From: Mytilinidion resinicola
Lineage: Eukaryota > Ascomycota > Dothideomycetes > Mytilinidiales > Mytilinidiaceae
DNA length: 64,000 nt
Assembly (NCBI RefSeq): GCF_010093595.1
Contig: NW_022985440.1
Location: forward strand, 1,082,089-1,146,088
Reading direction: 5' to 3'
The notes beneath the pieces were generated by a model that did no database searches, was not told where the DNA came from, and worked only from the letters and a program-made list of their open reading frames with translations. The translations under genes were made by a program, and so were the position numbers. Shown here one piece after another: positions 34,298 through 45,445 of this stretch; the first letter of the stretch is position 1; the number at the start of each line of letters is the position of its first letter.

Positions 34298-35691
34298 ATG
34301 ATTTCGAAGGCCTTCGTTGTAGCAACGCTCGCTTTGACCGTCACCCTTGGGAACGCCTTTCCTCCCGACAGGCATCGGAAGTTCCACCATGGCCACTCCT
34401 CAGAAAGCCTCTCGGTGAGCTCGAGTTCTTGTACTGAGGAGCCAGAAACGTCCACCATTGTGGCTCAGGAGACTGTCTACAAGACAATTCTGGCATCATA
34501 CACTTATAGCTCGGCAAGCTCTTCGCACGCTGTGGTCGCCACTAGCAAAGTAGCAGCGGTGCCTTCGTCTAAACGCTCCCCCGTATCTTCTAAACCTGCG
34601 GTCTCTGCTCCCAAAGCATCCTCTGCTCAAATATCCTACGTCGAAGTTTCTTCCGCCAAAGCCTCTTCGAAAGCAGCTGCCCCCACCAGAGCGTCTGCCA
34701 CCAAAGTCTCTTCCACCAAAGCGGCCCCCACGAAAACGTCGTCCTCCAAAGCGTCTTCCATCCAAGCCTCCGCCGCAGCCGCTGCCTATACCTCTACTAA
34801 AGCTCCGCTCACCCCTCACGGCAAAAAAGCCGGCATGTCCGGCGGCGACGCCTACTACCTCTGGGAAGACCTCCTCGGCTGGTGGTGGGACTACACCCCC
34901 TTCCCCAACAAAACCGACAGCGGCGAGTCCACCGCTCCCGTGCCCGTGCCCATCCTCTGGGGCAACGGCCACGTCGACGCCGTCGACAAGGAGCGCTTCG
35001 ACTACTTCACGACAACGACAGTCCAGCTGACCGACCTTCCCTACGTCATGGGCTTCTACGAACCGGACTGCAGCTCCACCGGCTCGAGCGACATGCCGGA
35101 CGTGGACGCGGCGGTGGTGCTGTGGGAGAAGTATTTCGCGCCGCTAAAGGGCAAGACGCTGCTGGGGAGTCCCGGGATGTGCAAGCAGGCGGATGAGACG
35201 TGGTTGGAGGAGTTTTACTCCAAGATCAGCACGCCGTGGGATTTTACGACGGTGCATATCAACAAGGTGGATATGGATGGTGTGAACAAAGATCTTGTGA
35301 GATTCTCCCCCTGGATCGTTGTATTTAGAAAGCCAGCAAAACTAATTCTGTTCGCAGGACCACTACTGGGACAAATACGCCCTCCCCATCTGGGTGACCG
35401 AGTTCAGCTGCGTCCAAGACAACCCCGTAAGTCTGCTCTTTTTGCTTCTCCAAGCACTAGAGACGTTGATAGCGAGATGTGCTAATCTTCACGCAGTGGA
35501 TCCCCTCCACCGACCAGACTCTGATCAACGAGTACATCTCCAATATCGTCCCGCTGCTCGAGAAAGACGACCGCGTGTACGCGTATGCGTACTCGACTGG
35601 GGAGGGCCTGGCGGAGGAGTGGAAGCCGGTGATAAACGGAGTTTTGACCGAAAGTGGGCAGAAGTACCTCGATGCCATCTCGGCGTACTAA
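34298..35691 (+). CDS. secreted GH128-type glycoside hydrolase (endo-beta-1,3-glucanase-like)
   Basis: Exons 34298-35296, 35358-35426 and 35497-35691 give 420 residues. A signal peptide (MISKAFVVATLALTVTLGNA) is followed by a His/Ser region and a long Ser/Ala/Lys linker (about 70-175), likely O-glycosylated. The catalytic core from about 178 begins KKAGMSGGDAYYLW and has GWWWDYTPFP. It carries two Glu in the expected places: Glu255 in GFYEPDC and Glu348 in IWVTEFSC (the latter in the small second exon). It ends with RVYAYAYSTGEG. These are the landmarks of the glycosyl hydrolase catalytic-core family (GH128, beta-1,3-glucan cleavage). Wall remodelling is the likely role. The GC-rich core contrasts with the promoter. 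Confidence 0.9.
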
Positions 35692-35973
35692 GCGTGGATC
35701 GACTTTTTCTCGAATTCTTTGCTCTCGGGCACGGGCGGTGTACAAAAGTGGGTGTTTGATAAGGAACGGTTCGAGTGCATGTTTGCGGAGGTAGATGGAC
35801 AGATTTCCCGGGTATGTTTGGGGTTGTGTAAATATATTTTCTCTTCTAGATGTGGAACATCACCATAGATTTGACGAACGGGCCATTAGATCCAACAAAC
35901 CATGTCTTCGAAAAGGCAGAGCATTACACTCGTCCCGTGATTTTCTTTTCCTGTGATGCATTACCAAACAGCG

Positions 35974-36993
35974 CTAATGCCCAGACGCATCCTCATATTC
36001 CAACTCTCTAGATCCCGCCTCTCCCCCTTCCCCGCCCACAACCGGCAACCCCCGCTCCACCCTCTTCCTCCACGCACCCCTCTTCCACTCCTCAAACGCC
36101 GGCACCCGCTTCTCCCGCGGCCAAACATGCCCAAACGTATTCGCCGGGCCCTCGTAGTGCAACCTTGCCAGGCTCTCCCCAAAATCAATCGGCGGCTGCA
36201 CCTCCACCCCATTAACGCTAAACCTCACCTCGCCAACCCTCTCATATAGAATCTCGCCATACTCCGCCGTATGATAGTCCATTTTCGCGAGCATCGAGAT
36301 ATTATGCCAGAGATAGTACGCCAGGAACTCCGGGCGCACTTCTTTCCCTTTCCACGCCACGGTGCTGGGGATGTAGTAGCGGGTGTCGGTGGCGCAGGTC
36401 TCGCCGTCAGGGCCCACGAAATCGAGGTGCAGGGTCTTGATGCTGACGCCCCTATCGGCGGAGGAGGAGGTGTGCGGGAGCGGGCCTTGGCGCAGGACAT
36501 GCTCCATTAGGTAGTAGAAGCACCAGAGGATCTGCGGGGGCGAGCCGTCGCCGGGGTTCCACTGCCTCTTTGCGCCGGTGTGGAGGCCGAGGGCACGGAA
36601 GGTGACGTTGACGCGGTCGAGGTGCTTGGCGATCACGGGGACGGAGAGCCAGGTGGGCCAGAGTTCGAGTTCGCGGACGAACATGACGTCGAGCTCGTAA
36701 GGGGGCAGTTGGGCATTGTTGGAGAGGCGGGAGAGCGTTGCGACGGTTTCGGAGGAGAGTTGGTGGTTGACGAGGAGGAGCGCGAGGCTGGAGGAGGTGT
36801 AGGAGGGTGGTTCGAAGAGCACGTGCTTGAGTCCGAAGCTCCAACTCGAGAAGAAGGGCCTGTGCGAGTTTTTCTTGGTTGAGCGGGTTGATTCTGCTTC
36901 GGCGATGCTCGAGTGAGGTTTTCGGACGCATGAAAGGGAAAGTTCGATGATGTTGTCGCGTATTTCGCGAGGGATGGAGAGAAGGGATGACAT
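35974..36993 (-). CDS. F-box-like orphan protein
   Basis: Intronless, 339 residues from the ATG at 36993. The upstream extension of the open frame begins only with GTG, so the ATG was chosen. It opens MSSLLSIPREIRDNIIELSL, the LP.EIR..I motif typical of the many F-box-like or CHAT-less orphan proteins of moulds. LLVNHQLSSET follows about 70 residues later, as usual in that group. The remainder is mixed alpha/beta with GEVRFSVNGVEV and a Glu/Arg-rich tail. F-box proteins recruit substrates to SCF ubiquitin ligases, but no substrate domain (WD40, LRR) is visible. Function beyond the family likeness is not assigned. Confidence 0.82.
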   Translation of the reverse strand: MSSLLSIPREIRDNIIELSLSCVRKPHSSIAEAESTRSTKKNSHRPFFSSWSFGLKHVLFEPPSYTSSSLALLLVNHQLSSETVATLSRLSNNAQLPPYELDVMFVRELELWPTWLSVPVIAKHLDRVNVTFRALGLHTGAKRQWNPGDGSPPQILWCFYYLMEHVLRQGPLPHTSSSADRGVSIKTLHLDFVGPDGETCATDTRYYIPSTVAWKGKEVRPEFLAYYLWHNISMLAKMDYHTAEYGEILYERVGEVRFSVNGVEVQPPIDFGESLARLHYEGPANTFGHVWPREKRVPAFEEWKRGAWRKRVERGLPVVGGEGGEAGSRELEYEDASGH

Positions 36994-37935
36994 CGCTGAG
37001 TAAAACGTGTATGGATGAGAAGTGGATTGGAGGGGTAAAGTTGAAGTTGGAGATCCAGGCAACAGGTGGGGTAAACGCCTCACTTCAGCTTAGATCTCCC
37101 CGCTCCTGTTCATACTTGGGTGTCACTCGTGACAGCAGTCTATCTGTCGCTGTCTGAAATCCCTCGATACATTTTCTAGGACCTCAACGGGACGTAAGTG
37201 CATCATTTTGGACGACCAGTAAGCTCGCGAGGGCACCCACTCTAGGAACCTAAACTTACAGATCACATCTTCCCAGAGCTGCTTCAAGGGTTTTGAGATT
37301 TCGAGAATATTAGACGATCTTTCTTGCTCTGTGATTCCACTGAGGCGTACGTATCTTATCCACGGTACTCGACGTGACTTATCGGCACAGACAACTGGGC
37401 AGGCAAGCGCAAGTTCTTTCGTTTTTTTACGATTACCTACGAAGACGCAAAGGGGGAATAACAGAACCGAAAGTGCACATGTGGTGCATTGAGTACTGCT
37501 CTAACCGTTCAAGGCGAAGACCAACTTTTAAGCAAAAGAACAGTTTTATGATAGGACCAAGATAACACTTAAAATGCACCATGATGGAGGATTCCATATA
37601 AATGTGGTAGAAACGGGAGCCTATAAAAAGGCCGAAAAATCACATAACGTGCAGTATAAGCATGATGGTGCGCTCAAACCGAGAAGAGGACCAATAGAAA
37701 GCGAAGGGGGCAACAGGAAGCGAAGGGGATTGAGACTGAGGGGTTGCAGTGCTCGTATTGGTTCTACATTGCTGACGACCTGGAAAATCTGTGATTATTT
37801 CCAGGGTCCGTAATGGTTCTACTGTCTGAAGGCGTGTTGATGTGAGGGTGGAGACTGAGGGGTTCCCAGGTGACTTGACCGAAACAGAGAAACCGAAAGG
37901 AACCAGTAACTTAGGAAAGAGACGGCCAGGATGGT
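36994..37935. other. intergenic
   Basis: 942 bp upstream of the F-box-like gene and downstream of the rhomboid gene. GACTGAGGGGTT occurs twice (about 37732 and 37852), and AGCGAAGGGG-like words are repeated near 37697-37730. No gene supportable. Confidence 0.55.
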
Positions 37936-38742
37936 TCACCTCACTCCTCGCCAATTCTGTGGTTTAATGACCCGCAGCCCCAGAACGCCTCCGAACCTTC
38001 GAAGGCTTAGGACGTAGTAGAGCAGGCCAAAACCTAGACCTCCAAGATGTCCCGAATGTGCTGTTCCAGTGTGTTGGTTGAGATACCAATAGTCATACGC
38101 AAAGTACCCGCTAACAACAAGCCAGAGCGGTGCTGGGAAGAAAGCGACTAGCATCATTGTTCTCGGTACTAAACAGGCAGCAGCAGCGCCGAGACCCATG
38201 ACCATTCCACTAGCGCCGATGCCTTGAACCATGCGGTAAGGCCGTTCGCGTCGTTTCTCGTGCGCGAGGAAGAAAGCGCTTCCAGATATAAGCGAGCCAA
38301 CAGACAGAATGATGAGGTTGAGGAGAGGGAGTCTCGCGCCGTAAACGAGGACACGACCGAATGCATGCAAGGTGAACATATTTCCCAGAAGGTGATATCC
38401 ACTAAAATGTGTGAAGCCGGATGTGATGATGGTCCAATATTTGCCTTCCCGAATGCTCTGAAGGCTCATAGGCAATTCTCGTGTCAGCTTCCGAGACTGC
38501 GAAGGGCTTGCATGAACTGCGGCAAAGACGGCGACGTTGGCACCAATGAGGCCCCAGATGAAGCCCATACCCGGGCGTGGATTGAAGCCGCCCATCCTGT
38601 TGGAGGCCAAGCTGGAGTAGTAGAAGTGTCTATCCATGGCGAATGAGCGGCGAGTATGGAAGCCAAAACGCCATGAATTTTGGGAGAGTTGACGCGGCAG
38701 GGAGCGCGAGACCGCGGATGAGCGGTGGAGGAACGATGACAT
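37936..38742 (-). CDS. rhomboid-family intramembrane serine protease, probably mitochondrial
   Basis: Intronless, 268 residues from the ATG at 38742 (the longer open frame starts with GTG). The first 40 residues are Arg/Ser-rich without acidic residues (MSSFLHRSSAVSRSLPRQ...), like a mitochondrial presequence. Six hydrophobic segments follow. Rhomboid landmarks are all present: GFTHFSGYHLLGNMF with His117 and Asn121, GIGASGMVMG with the nucleophile Ser179, and TAHSGHLGGLGFG with His232. The Ser-His dyad is intact, so it should be active. The enzyme class cleaves membrane proteins within the bilayer; mitochondrial members process inner-membrane precursors. It is shorter than Pcp1-type enzymes, so I do not give that symbol. 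Confidence 0.9.
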   Translation of the reverse strand: MSSFLHRSSAVSRSLPRQLSQNSWRFGFHTRRSFAMDRHFYYSSLASNRMGGFNPRPGMGFIWGLIGANVAVFAAVHASPSQSRKLTRELPMSLQSIREGKYWTIITSGFTHFSGYHLLGNMFTLHAFGRVLVYGARLPLLNLIILSVGSLISGSAFFLAHEKRRERPYRMVQGIGASGMVMGLGAAAACLVPRTMMLVAFFPAPLWLVVSGYFAYDYWYLNQHTGTAHSGHLGGLGFGLLYYVLSLRRFGGVLGLRVIKPQNWRGVR

Positions 38743-39618
38743 GGAGTTGTTGTGCCACCACGCGTGTGGATATCTGGCTCCCGCTCCAATGGTGGGGGAG
38801 AGCACAAGAGGAAACACGAGGCTGTCTCCGAGAGCTAGCTAGATAGTCTATAGAATAGAATGAACTCTTAATGGACAATGCCTCGATGGAGACGTCGGAT
38901 CAACGACGCGTAAAAAGGAAGCTCAGATGAAACACACACTCGGATCAAGAACAGGGATTGCTAAAAGGATTCCAAAAGAGAGAGTCTAAGATAGCACTGT
39001 GCAGCAGATGCTCTCGAGCGCTAGACGTAGAATGGTGAATGAGTAGATAGTGAGGTTAAGTCTACCATGTCGTTCCTCAGCCAATCACTCGGATCACTCC
39101 AGCTTGCCGCACCGGGCAGGCTTGGCACCAAGGCCAAAACTCGCCCACCGCACAACTTCATCTTCAAGGACTCGCCCTCCTCTCACCCACCTCACCGTCG
39201 CCGCGCAACCTGCCACTGCCACCTGAAAGCTTCGCTGCACTTCTGAAAAGGCTACGCACTAACTCGAAGTCTTGCCCAGCAACTCCGCCACCCAGACTCG
39301 ACCAGCTCTCTACAAACAACACTCCAAGCGCAACCTGTCCTACATATCTTCTTCAGCGAGATCGTCCCGCTGCCTAGCTTGCACCAACACAGGGCAAGCC
39401 ACAAAGGCCACATCTACACTTCTATCTCTCCCCAGCAGCGAGGATCACTTGCTGGCTCCACCACTCACACCGACTCGACTCCTACACCCGAGCCTCTGAG
39501 CCTCCGAGTCCTGCATCCGGACTCTCAATAAGACGCGGCCGTATAGCCCGCTGCGCTAACAGTTCTGTCATCTTCTAAGTCACACTCATTCTCCCCCACC
39601 CGTGGTGGCCCGCGCACA
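38743..39618. other. intergenic: divergent promoter and dhh1 leader
   Basis: 876 bp between divergent genes. The 400 bp before the dhh1 ATG are strongly C/T-rich with many CACC and CTC words, as expected for a long fungal 5' leader. No gene recognised. Confidence 0.6.
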
Positions 39619-41299
39619 ATGACTACCGACATAACAAACCAGCTAGGAGCTGTCAAGCTTGGGTAAGTTAAGCACTTCGATACGGAAGGCCATTTACTGA
39701 TACACCTTCAGAGAGCCGGCATCAGAGACCTCCTGGAAAGATGGACTCAAGATACCTTCCAAAGACGCCCGACCACAGACCGAGGTACATAAATCTGAAA
39801 TGGATTGGCATATTCAAAGGCTAATATAAGGACTGCTAGGACGTTACCGCGACCAAAGGACTCGAATTTGAGGATTTCTACATCAAGCGCGAACTCATGA
39901 TGGGGATCTTCGAGGCTGGCTTCGAGAAACCTTCGCCCATTCAAGAAGAGGCGATCCCTGTGGCTTTGACTGGACGAGACATTCTTGCACGAGCGAAGAA
40001 CGGCACTGGAAAGACTGCCGCCTTCGTCATACCAACACTCGAGCGCATCAACCCTAAGAGCACACAGACACAAGCCCTCATCCTCGTCCCAACCCGAGAG
40101 CTGGCGTTACAGACATCACAAGTGTGCAAGATGCTAGGCAAACACCTGGGGCTCAATGTCATGGTGACTACCGGCGGCACTGGGCTCAAAGATGATATCA
40201 TTCGCTTGTCAGAACCTGTTCATATCATCATTGGAACACCTGGAAGAATTCTAGATCTTGCGAGCAAAGGCGTTGCAGTTCTGTCAGGGTGCCAGACGTT
40301 CGTTATGGATGAAGCGGACAAGCTGTTGTCTCCCGAGTTTACGCCCGTCATCGAACAACTCCTAGCGTTCCATCCGAAAGACCGACAAGTCATGCTCTTT
40401 AGTGCTACATTTCCAATCGTGGTCAAGCATTTCAAGGTAAGATTATCGGTTTCCAATCCTATGCAACGAATAAACTAACAGCTCAGGATAAACACATGAA
40501 CTCGCCGTACGAGATCAACTTGATGGACGAACTCACCCTCCGCGGTATTACCCAGTACTATGCCTTTGTTGAGGAAAAGCAGAAAGTGCACTGCCTCAAC
40601 ACACTGTTCAACAAGCTTCAGATCAACCAGTCCATTATCTTCTGCAACTCAACCAATCGGGTCGAACTCCTCGCGAAGAAGATCACCGAACTCGGCTACT
40701 CATGCTTCTACTCCCACGCCCGTATGCTTCAACACAACCGCAACCGCGTTTTCCACGACTTCAGGAACGGTGTTTGCCGCAATCTCGTCTGTTCGGATCT
40801 ACTCACTCGTGGTATCGATATTCAGGCAGTTAATGTGGTCATCAATTTCGATTTCCCAAAGAATGCTGAAACTTATCTCCATCGTATTGGTCGTTCTGGT
40901 AGATTTGGACATTTGGGCTTGGCTATCAACTTGATCAACTGGGACGATCGCTTCAATCTTTACCGCATCGAACAGGAGCTAGGAACCGAGATTCAACCTA
41001 TCCCTCAGACTATCGAGAAGAAGCTCTATGTCTACGAGTCCCCCGAGAACATCCCACGCCCGATCTCCAACCCTCCTGTCCAGCGAACCCAAGGCGCGGG
41101 TCAAGCCCAAGAACAGGACGAGGGAAATGTTGCTCGCTCCAACTCTCAGGCCAGTAGTAGGCAAAACTTCCAGCGGAATCAGCGAGGTGGCGCGCAGTTC
41201 CAAGGCCAGCGTAGAGGACCTCCATCCAACCTACAGAACCGCCAGAATGGCAACAATGCCCAACGTAACGCCCGTCCTCCACCAGCCGCGCCGGCATAG
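39619..41299 (+). CDS. dhh1: DEAD-box RNA helicase Dhh1 (DDX6 type)
   Basis: Exons 39619-39662, 39712-39784, 39840-40436 and 40487-41299 give 508 residues; introns are 49-55 bp. It is the cytoplasmic helicase that represses translation and activates decapping in P-bodies. Helicase motifs are complete: Q motif ([13 protein letters not shown]), AKNGTGKT (91-98), [17 protein letters not shown] (196-199), SAT, then in the second RecA lobe [33 protein letters not shown] and [31 protein letters not shown] is specific to the Dhh1/DDX6 group. The last 90 residues are Gln/Asn/Gly/Pro-rich and low in complexity, as in fungal orthologues, and could drive condensation. A 1.8-kb gene-free stretch follows. 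Confidence 0.97.
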
Positions 41300-43130
41300 G
41301 AACTTTCGAAGCCTTCATGTTTCGTTTCCCGGTTTGCCTGAGCAGTTTTCGTCGACCTCCCTTTTGGGTCCCTCTTTTGAAAATCTGGCGCGATCTCTCT
41401 TTGCTCAGTAACCTGGAGACTTGTTCTTGGTACCGTTCTCAGCTTGAACATATTTGCGGTTTTCCTATTTTCCTTCTTCATGATTACGGGAGCGGGTTCG
41501 ACGATTTGAAACGGGATACCTGGTTTTCTTTCCTCAGAAGTTTCACGACTCGACTACCTGGCGCTCCACGGAGTCTACGACTTCAATCCAGCACTGTATT
41601 ATATGCCTGGACTTTTTGGACTTTCTGTTTTCTCAACACAACTCCTCTATCCAAGCTGTCGCCTCTCAACACCCATGGCGACTTCCAGTACTCTCTCACT
41701 CCCGGATACAGATGCTTTTCTACCACTTTGTGCTGGAGCGGATCTTCGTCAGTTCTGCCGGATACATGACCGGCGGTGTAATCATAAAAGTTCATGCACT
41801 TGTTAGAGGATTCCTGGCTCACAGTCACCATGGCATATATCCTCGGCACTCTAGCGTTCTCACGGCAGCCCTGGTTGGCTTTCTTCATCTTCTCAGCCAC
41901 GGTGCTTGTTATTTCCATGAAGGCGTATCTCGGCAAAGACGTCACGATGCTGTCATCAGCAACTCTCTCATGTGTCCCTCCTCAGCTTGCGATCTCGAGC
42001 AAGTCGGCTTCCCAACACTCCATCATCTCACACCCTTCTCCACCACCCTCCACCATCATACGATCTTCCCTAACACACCTCTTGCAACTCCAACTGCGGA
42101 TGCTACGAATCGGTCCGCCTCAGTCACTGTTGATCAACCTTTTCATCTTGAGAAGGACGAGATCAGTCTGGGCAACGTCTCTCAACCACACCAACTCTAA
42201 GCTGTTGTCTTACACCTTTCTACGGGTCGTAAGAGTGGTCTGATGATACTTTGTTTAGTAGAAGAAAACCCAACAAAGAAAACGATGAATATGTTAGGGG
42301 ATGATTCAGCCAATTAGCATTGACATGGTTCGAGCTGGGATGCGGTTGAGCATTCGACTGGCCTTCAGCATCATGTAAACACAAATGCGAATCATTAAAC
42401 CTATATTGTCTTGACCTTGCTGTGACTTTAACGTATCTCCACGCGATCAGTGGACCTTAGATGTAGCCTTGTAGGCCAGTTGGTAGCTCAGCGCATGTCG
42501 TCATTGCAATATACCATGTAGCCAATAGACGAGAGGACCCTTAACTTGATGCTATTCGGTAGGTATTTAAGAACCTCGCTAATTACCGGCGCCATCCCGA
42601 AAGCTTAAGCTTGTTTCAACCCGGGCAGAGATTGCGCTAGATGTTATGAAGGAGCTCGAGAGCAGCGAGTCGAATGAGCTGGTCGATATAAAGTAGATGG
42701 ACGGCGGAAGCATCCCGAAACAAGCAGGTGAACGGATCGGGCCAATGCAGGCTGCTGCAGGGGAGGGGCCAGATGGCGACGTCCGGCCTGGGGTTCAACG
42801 TTGATCTCAACCACCATGATGCCGACGGCCTGTCGCACGCGCTGGGATGCTGCGGTCGTTCTTGGCCTCTGACTGGCCTCCATGCCTGAAACAACAGCGA
42901 TCATCATCCTGTTGATGGCCCTCCGCCCTCCATGAGGCCGCGACCTTCGCCGCGATAGGCTCCCGCTTCGGGAGCTACCTTTACTATCCTTCCACGATTG
43001 TTCCATGCATACAACACCTCCCTCTTTCATCTTTAGCAGGCCAACGTTCTATCCAATACGATAGGCGCTGTACCTATTGTCCTTCCACGTCGGGGACTTC
43101 TTTGCGGAGCTTCGCTGCCCTGGGCCCAGC
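41300..43130. other. long gene-free stretch downstream of dhh1
   Basis: 1.83 kb. The first 900 bp are T/C-rich and may be a long dhh1 3' UTR. Overlapping frames at 41616-42243 have no bias or homology that I can see. A tRNA-like A-box word occurs near 42476 but no B box or cloverleaf. The last 450 bp are GC-rich, leading to the RNase gene. Confidence 0.55.
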
Positions 43131-44550
43131 ATGGGCAGCCTGGCTGCCTTCGAAGCGGTACAAAATGCGGCGATGTCTGCCCTGGATGTAGCGCGGGACA
43201 CGGCTATGGCTTCCTCAATTCCCTCTCTGCGGTCGCTCTCCAAGTTTGCGCTCGGCGGTGCGCAGCTGTTCCTGGGTTCTGGGTCTACGGTGCTGGGTGG
43301 TACTCCGAAGACATGCTCTACGACAGGGCAGCTTAGCTGCCACAACACCACGGCGGTAGCAGACCTCTGCTGCTTCAACGCGCCTGGCGGACAGCTCCTC
43401 CAGACACAATTCTGGGACACGGACCCAGCCACCGGACCGTCAGATTCATGGACCATTCACGGCTTATGGTAAGCCAAGGTCACTACAATCCGTCTTGTAG
43501 CCTTTCTAACAGACGCGTAGGCCAGATCACTGTGACGGCACCTTCGACGCCAACTGCGACACCAGCCGGGCATATACCGGAATCGGGGATATTTTGACCA
43601 GCTTCGGCAAGACGGATGTACTCACCTATATGCAGACGTACTGGAAAGACTATCAGGGCAATGACGAGTCATTCTGGGAGCATGAATGGGGCAAACATGG
43701 CACTTGCGTCAGCACCTATGACACAGATTGCTACACCGACTACCAGGCAAAGGAGGAAGCTGCAGATTTCTTTGAGAGGACCGTCAACCTCTTCAAGACT
43801 CTTCCATCTTATACTGTATGTCTCTCCTGGATTTTTCTTCGTTCAAACACTAACAAACGAATATAGTGGCTACAAGCAGCCGGCATTGTCCCTTCCAGCA
43901 CTGCTACATACACCGCTGCCGCCATCCAAGCCGCGCTAGGGAAGAATCGCAATGGCGTTGAGGTCACTTTGGGCTGCAGCAACGGCGCGCTCAACGAGAT
44001 CTGGTACCACTACAATGTGAAGGGTAGCGTCCAAACGGGCGAGTTCGTAGTCGCTGCCCCTGACGGTAGCAAGTCGACATGCCCTGACACTGGGATCAAA
44101 TACCTCCCAAAGAGTGGCAGTGGTGGAGGGTCACCAACAACGACTTTCGTCACCGGGACTAAGACGAGCACTTCGGCTCCTACGAGTACTGGGGGTGCTT
44201 TTTCCGGTAAAGGCTACTTGAATGTGTCTACGGGTGGTGCGGCAACGGGATGTCTGATCTCGGCTGGCACATGGTACACATCGGGTACTTGCGCAACCTA
44301 CACGGCTGCCACGAGCGGATCGGGTTTCACGCTGTCAACTTCCAAGGGGAAGTGTGCTGTTGTGTCTGGTGCCTTCACCTGCGGATCGAGTGTCAGCTCT
44401 GCGACTGTCTTCACCGCTAGCAGTGGCAAGCTGGCAGCGAACGGCAGTGCGAACTTCTATGCGGATGCTGTCGCGAGTGGGAGCACCCAAGAAACGGTGT
44501 ATACCAGCAGTCATTCGACGAGCTTGACGATTACATGGCAGAGCGTGTAG
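43131..44550 (+). CDS. RNase T2 of the Rny1 type
   Basis: Exons 43131-43468, 43521-43815 and 43867-44550 give 438 residues. It cleaves RNA through 2',3'-cyclic phosphates; fungal members act outside the cell or in the vacuole. Both conserved active-site blocks are present: SWTIHGLWPD (His110; spliced across intron 1) and FWEHEWGKHGTC (His167, Glu168, His172). Paired cysteines include LSCHNTT...LCCF and YDTDCYTDY. After a Ser/Thr linker (about 320-345) comes a C-terminal beta domain, GKGYLNVSTGGAATGCLISAG, as in Rny1. The N terminus is uncertain: starting at Met26 (43206, MASSIPSLRSLSKFALGG) gives a better signal-like leader than the longer form used here. Confidence 0.93.
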
Positions 44551-45445
44551 GCCGTTCAGGGTTACGATATGTCACAATTTCTAGCATTTATGGATTGGGT
44601 TGCACATAAACATATATATGACGATTTGAAATTCTTACTTCTAAAGTCAATACCTTGTAGCCGCAATTGAATATGCTGTCTCTTTAGAATCAACTTGGCG
44701 GTTCTAACTCGCTTTGTGGAGTCTTTCTGCCCGAAATGTAGATGCTGCGTCCTCGTGCATACCTAGGTATTTAGGGCGTTCCATACGAGAGACGCCACTT
44801 TTGTATGTGCAAGTAATATCATGTGGTCCGCTAAATGCCGCCGGCGTCAAGGCGTAATAGATATCAGGGGCAAGGCCCCGCGATGACCCGAGGCACGTTT
44901 CCGAAGGGTTCTGGGGCTGGATCGGCACTTTCTCCTGCAGGGACGATAGCTGGTCAGAAACACCACGCGGGGTGGTCTCCAGCAGCGACTGGCAGCTCGC
45001 AACCTCGCTCCGGCTTCAACCACACCCTCCATCCCTCACCGTGCCGGGCCACGAATCACCGCCGGCCTGCCTGCCATTTGCGACAGGCCGTGCCATGGCG
45101 TCATTGAATCCGCGCGACTCGGCGCCGCCTAGTGGATATGGCCCTGCCATCGAGCCGTAGGGCATCGTTCAAGGCGACCCTAATCCGGCGGGCTATCCAC
45201 CCATTACACCCCGGCCATGCCTGCCTTATTACATATTCACTAACCGCCAGCGACTGACTGTCCTCTTCTTCTACTCTCTTCGTCCGCCGCCTATTGCTTT
45301 TAGCAGGAATCAACCACGTACGCGGCGCTCTCCTCCTACCTTTGTAACAGAGCCGGCAGAGTAGGCACTACCTAGGTGTATATATACAGCCCCGCCACAA
45401 CCACCACCACCTTATCGCTCCGGACGCCTCAGGCCTCCTCCTTCG
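44551..45445. other. intergenic: promoter of the arabinose dehydrogenase gene
   Basis: 895 bp, GC-rich between 44850 and 45150. No gene recognised. A TATATATA word at 45380-45387 could be a TATA element about 60 bp before the ATG. Confidence 0.55.

Noticed and set aside
41616..42243. Overlapping frames of 150-194 codons after dhh1
   Set aside because: They overlap in competing frames, have no recognisable motif and lie in skewed T/C-rich sequence.
42465..42500. tRNA-like words (TAGGCCAGTTGG, GTAGCTCAG) suggesting a tRNA gene
   Set aside because: No B box (GGTTCGANNCC) lies at a usable distance and no acceptor stem or cloverleaf pairs.
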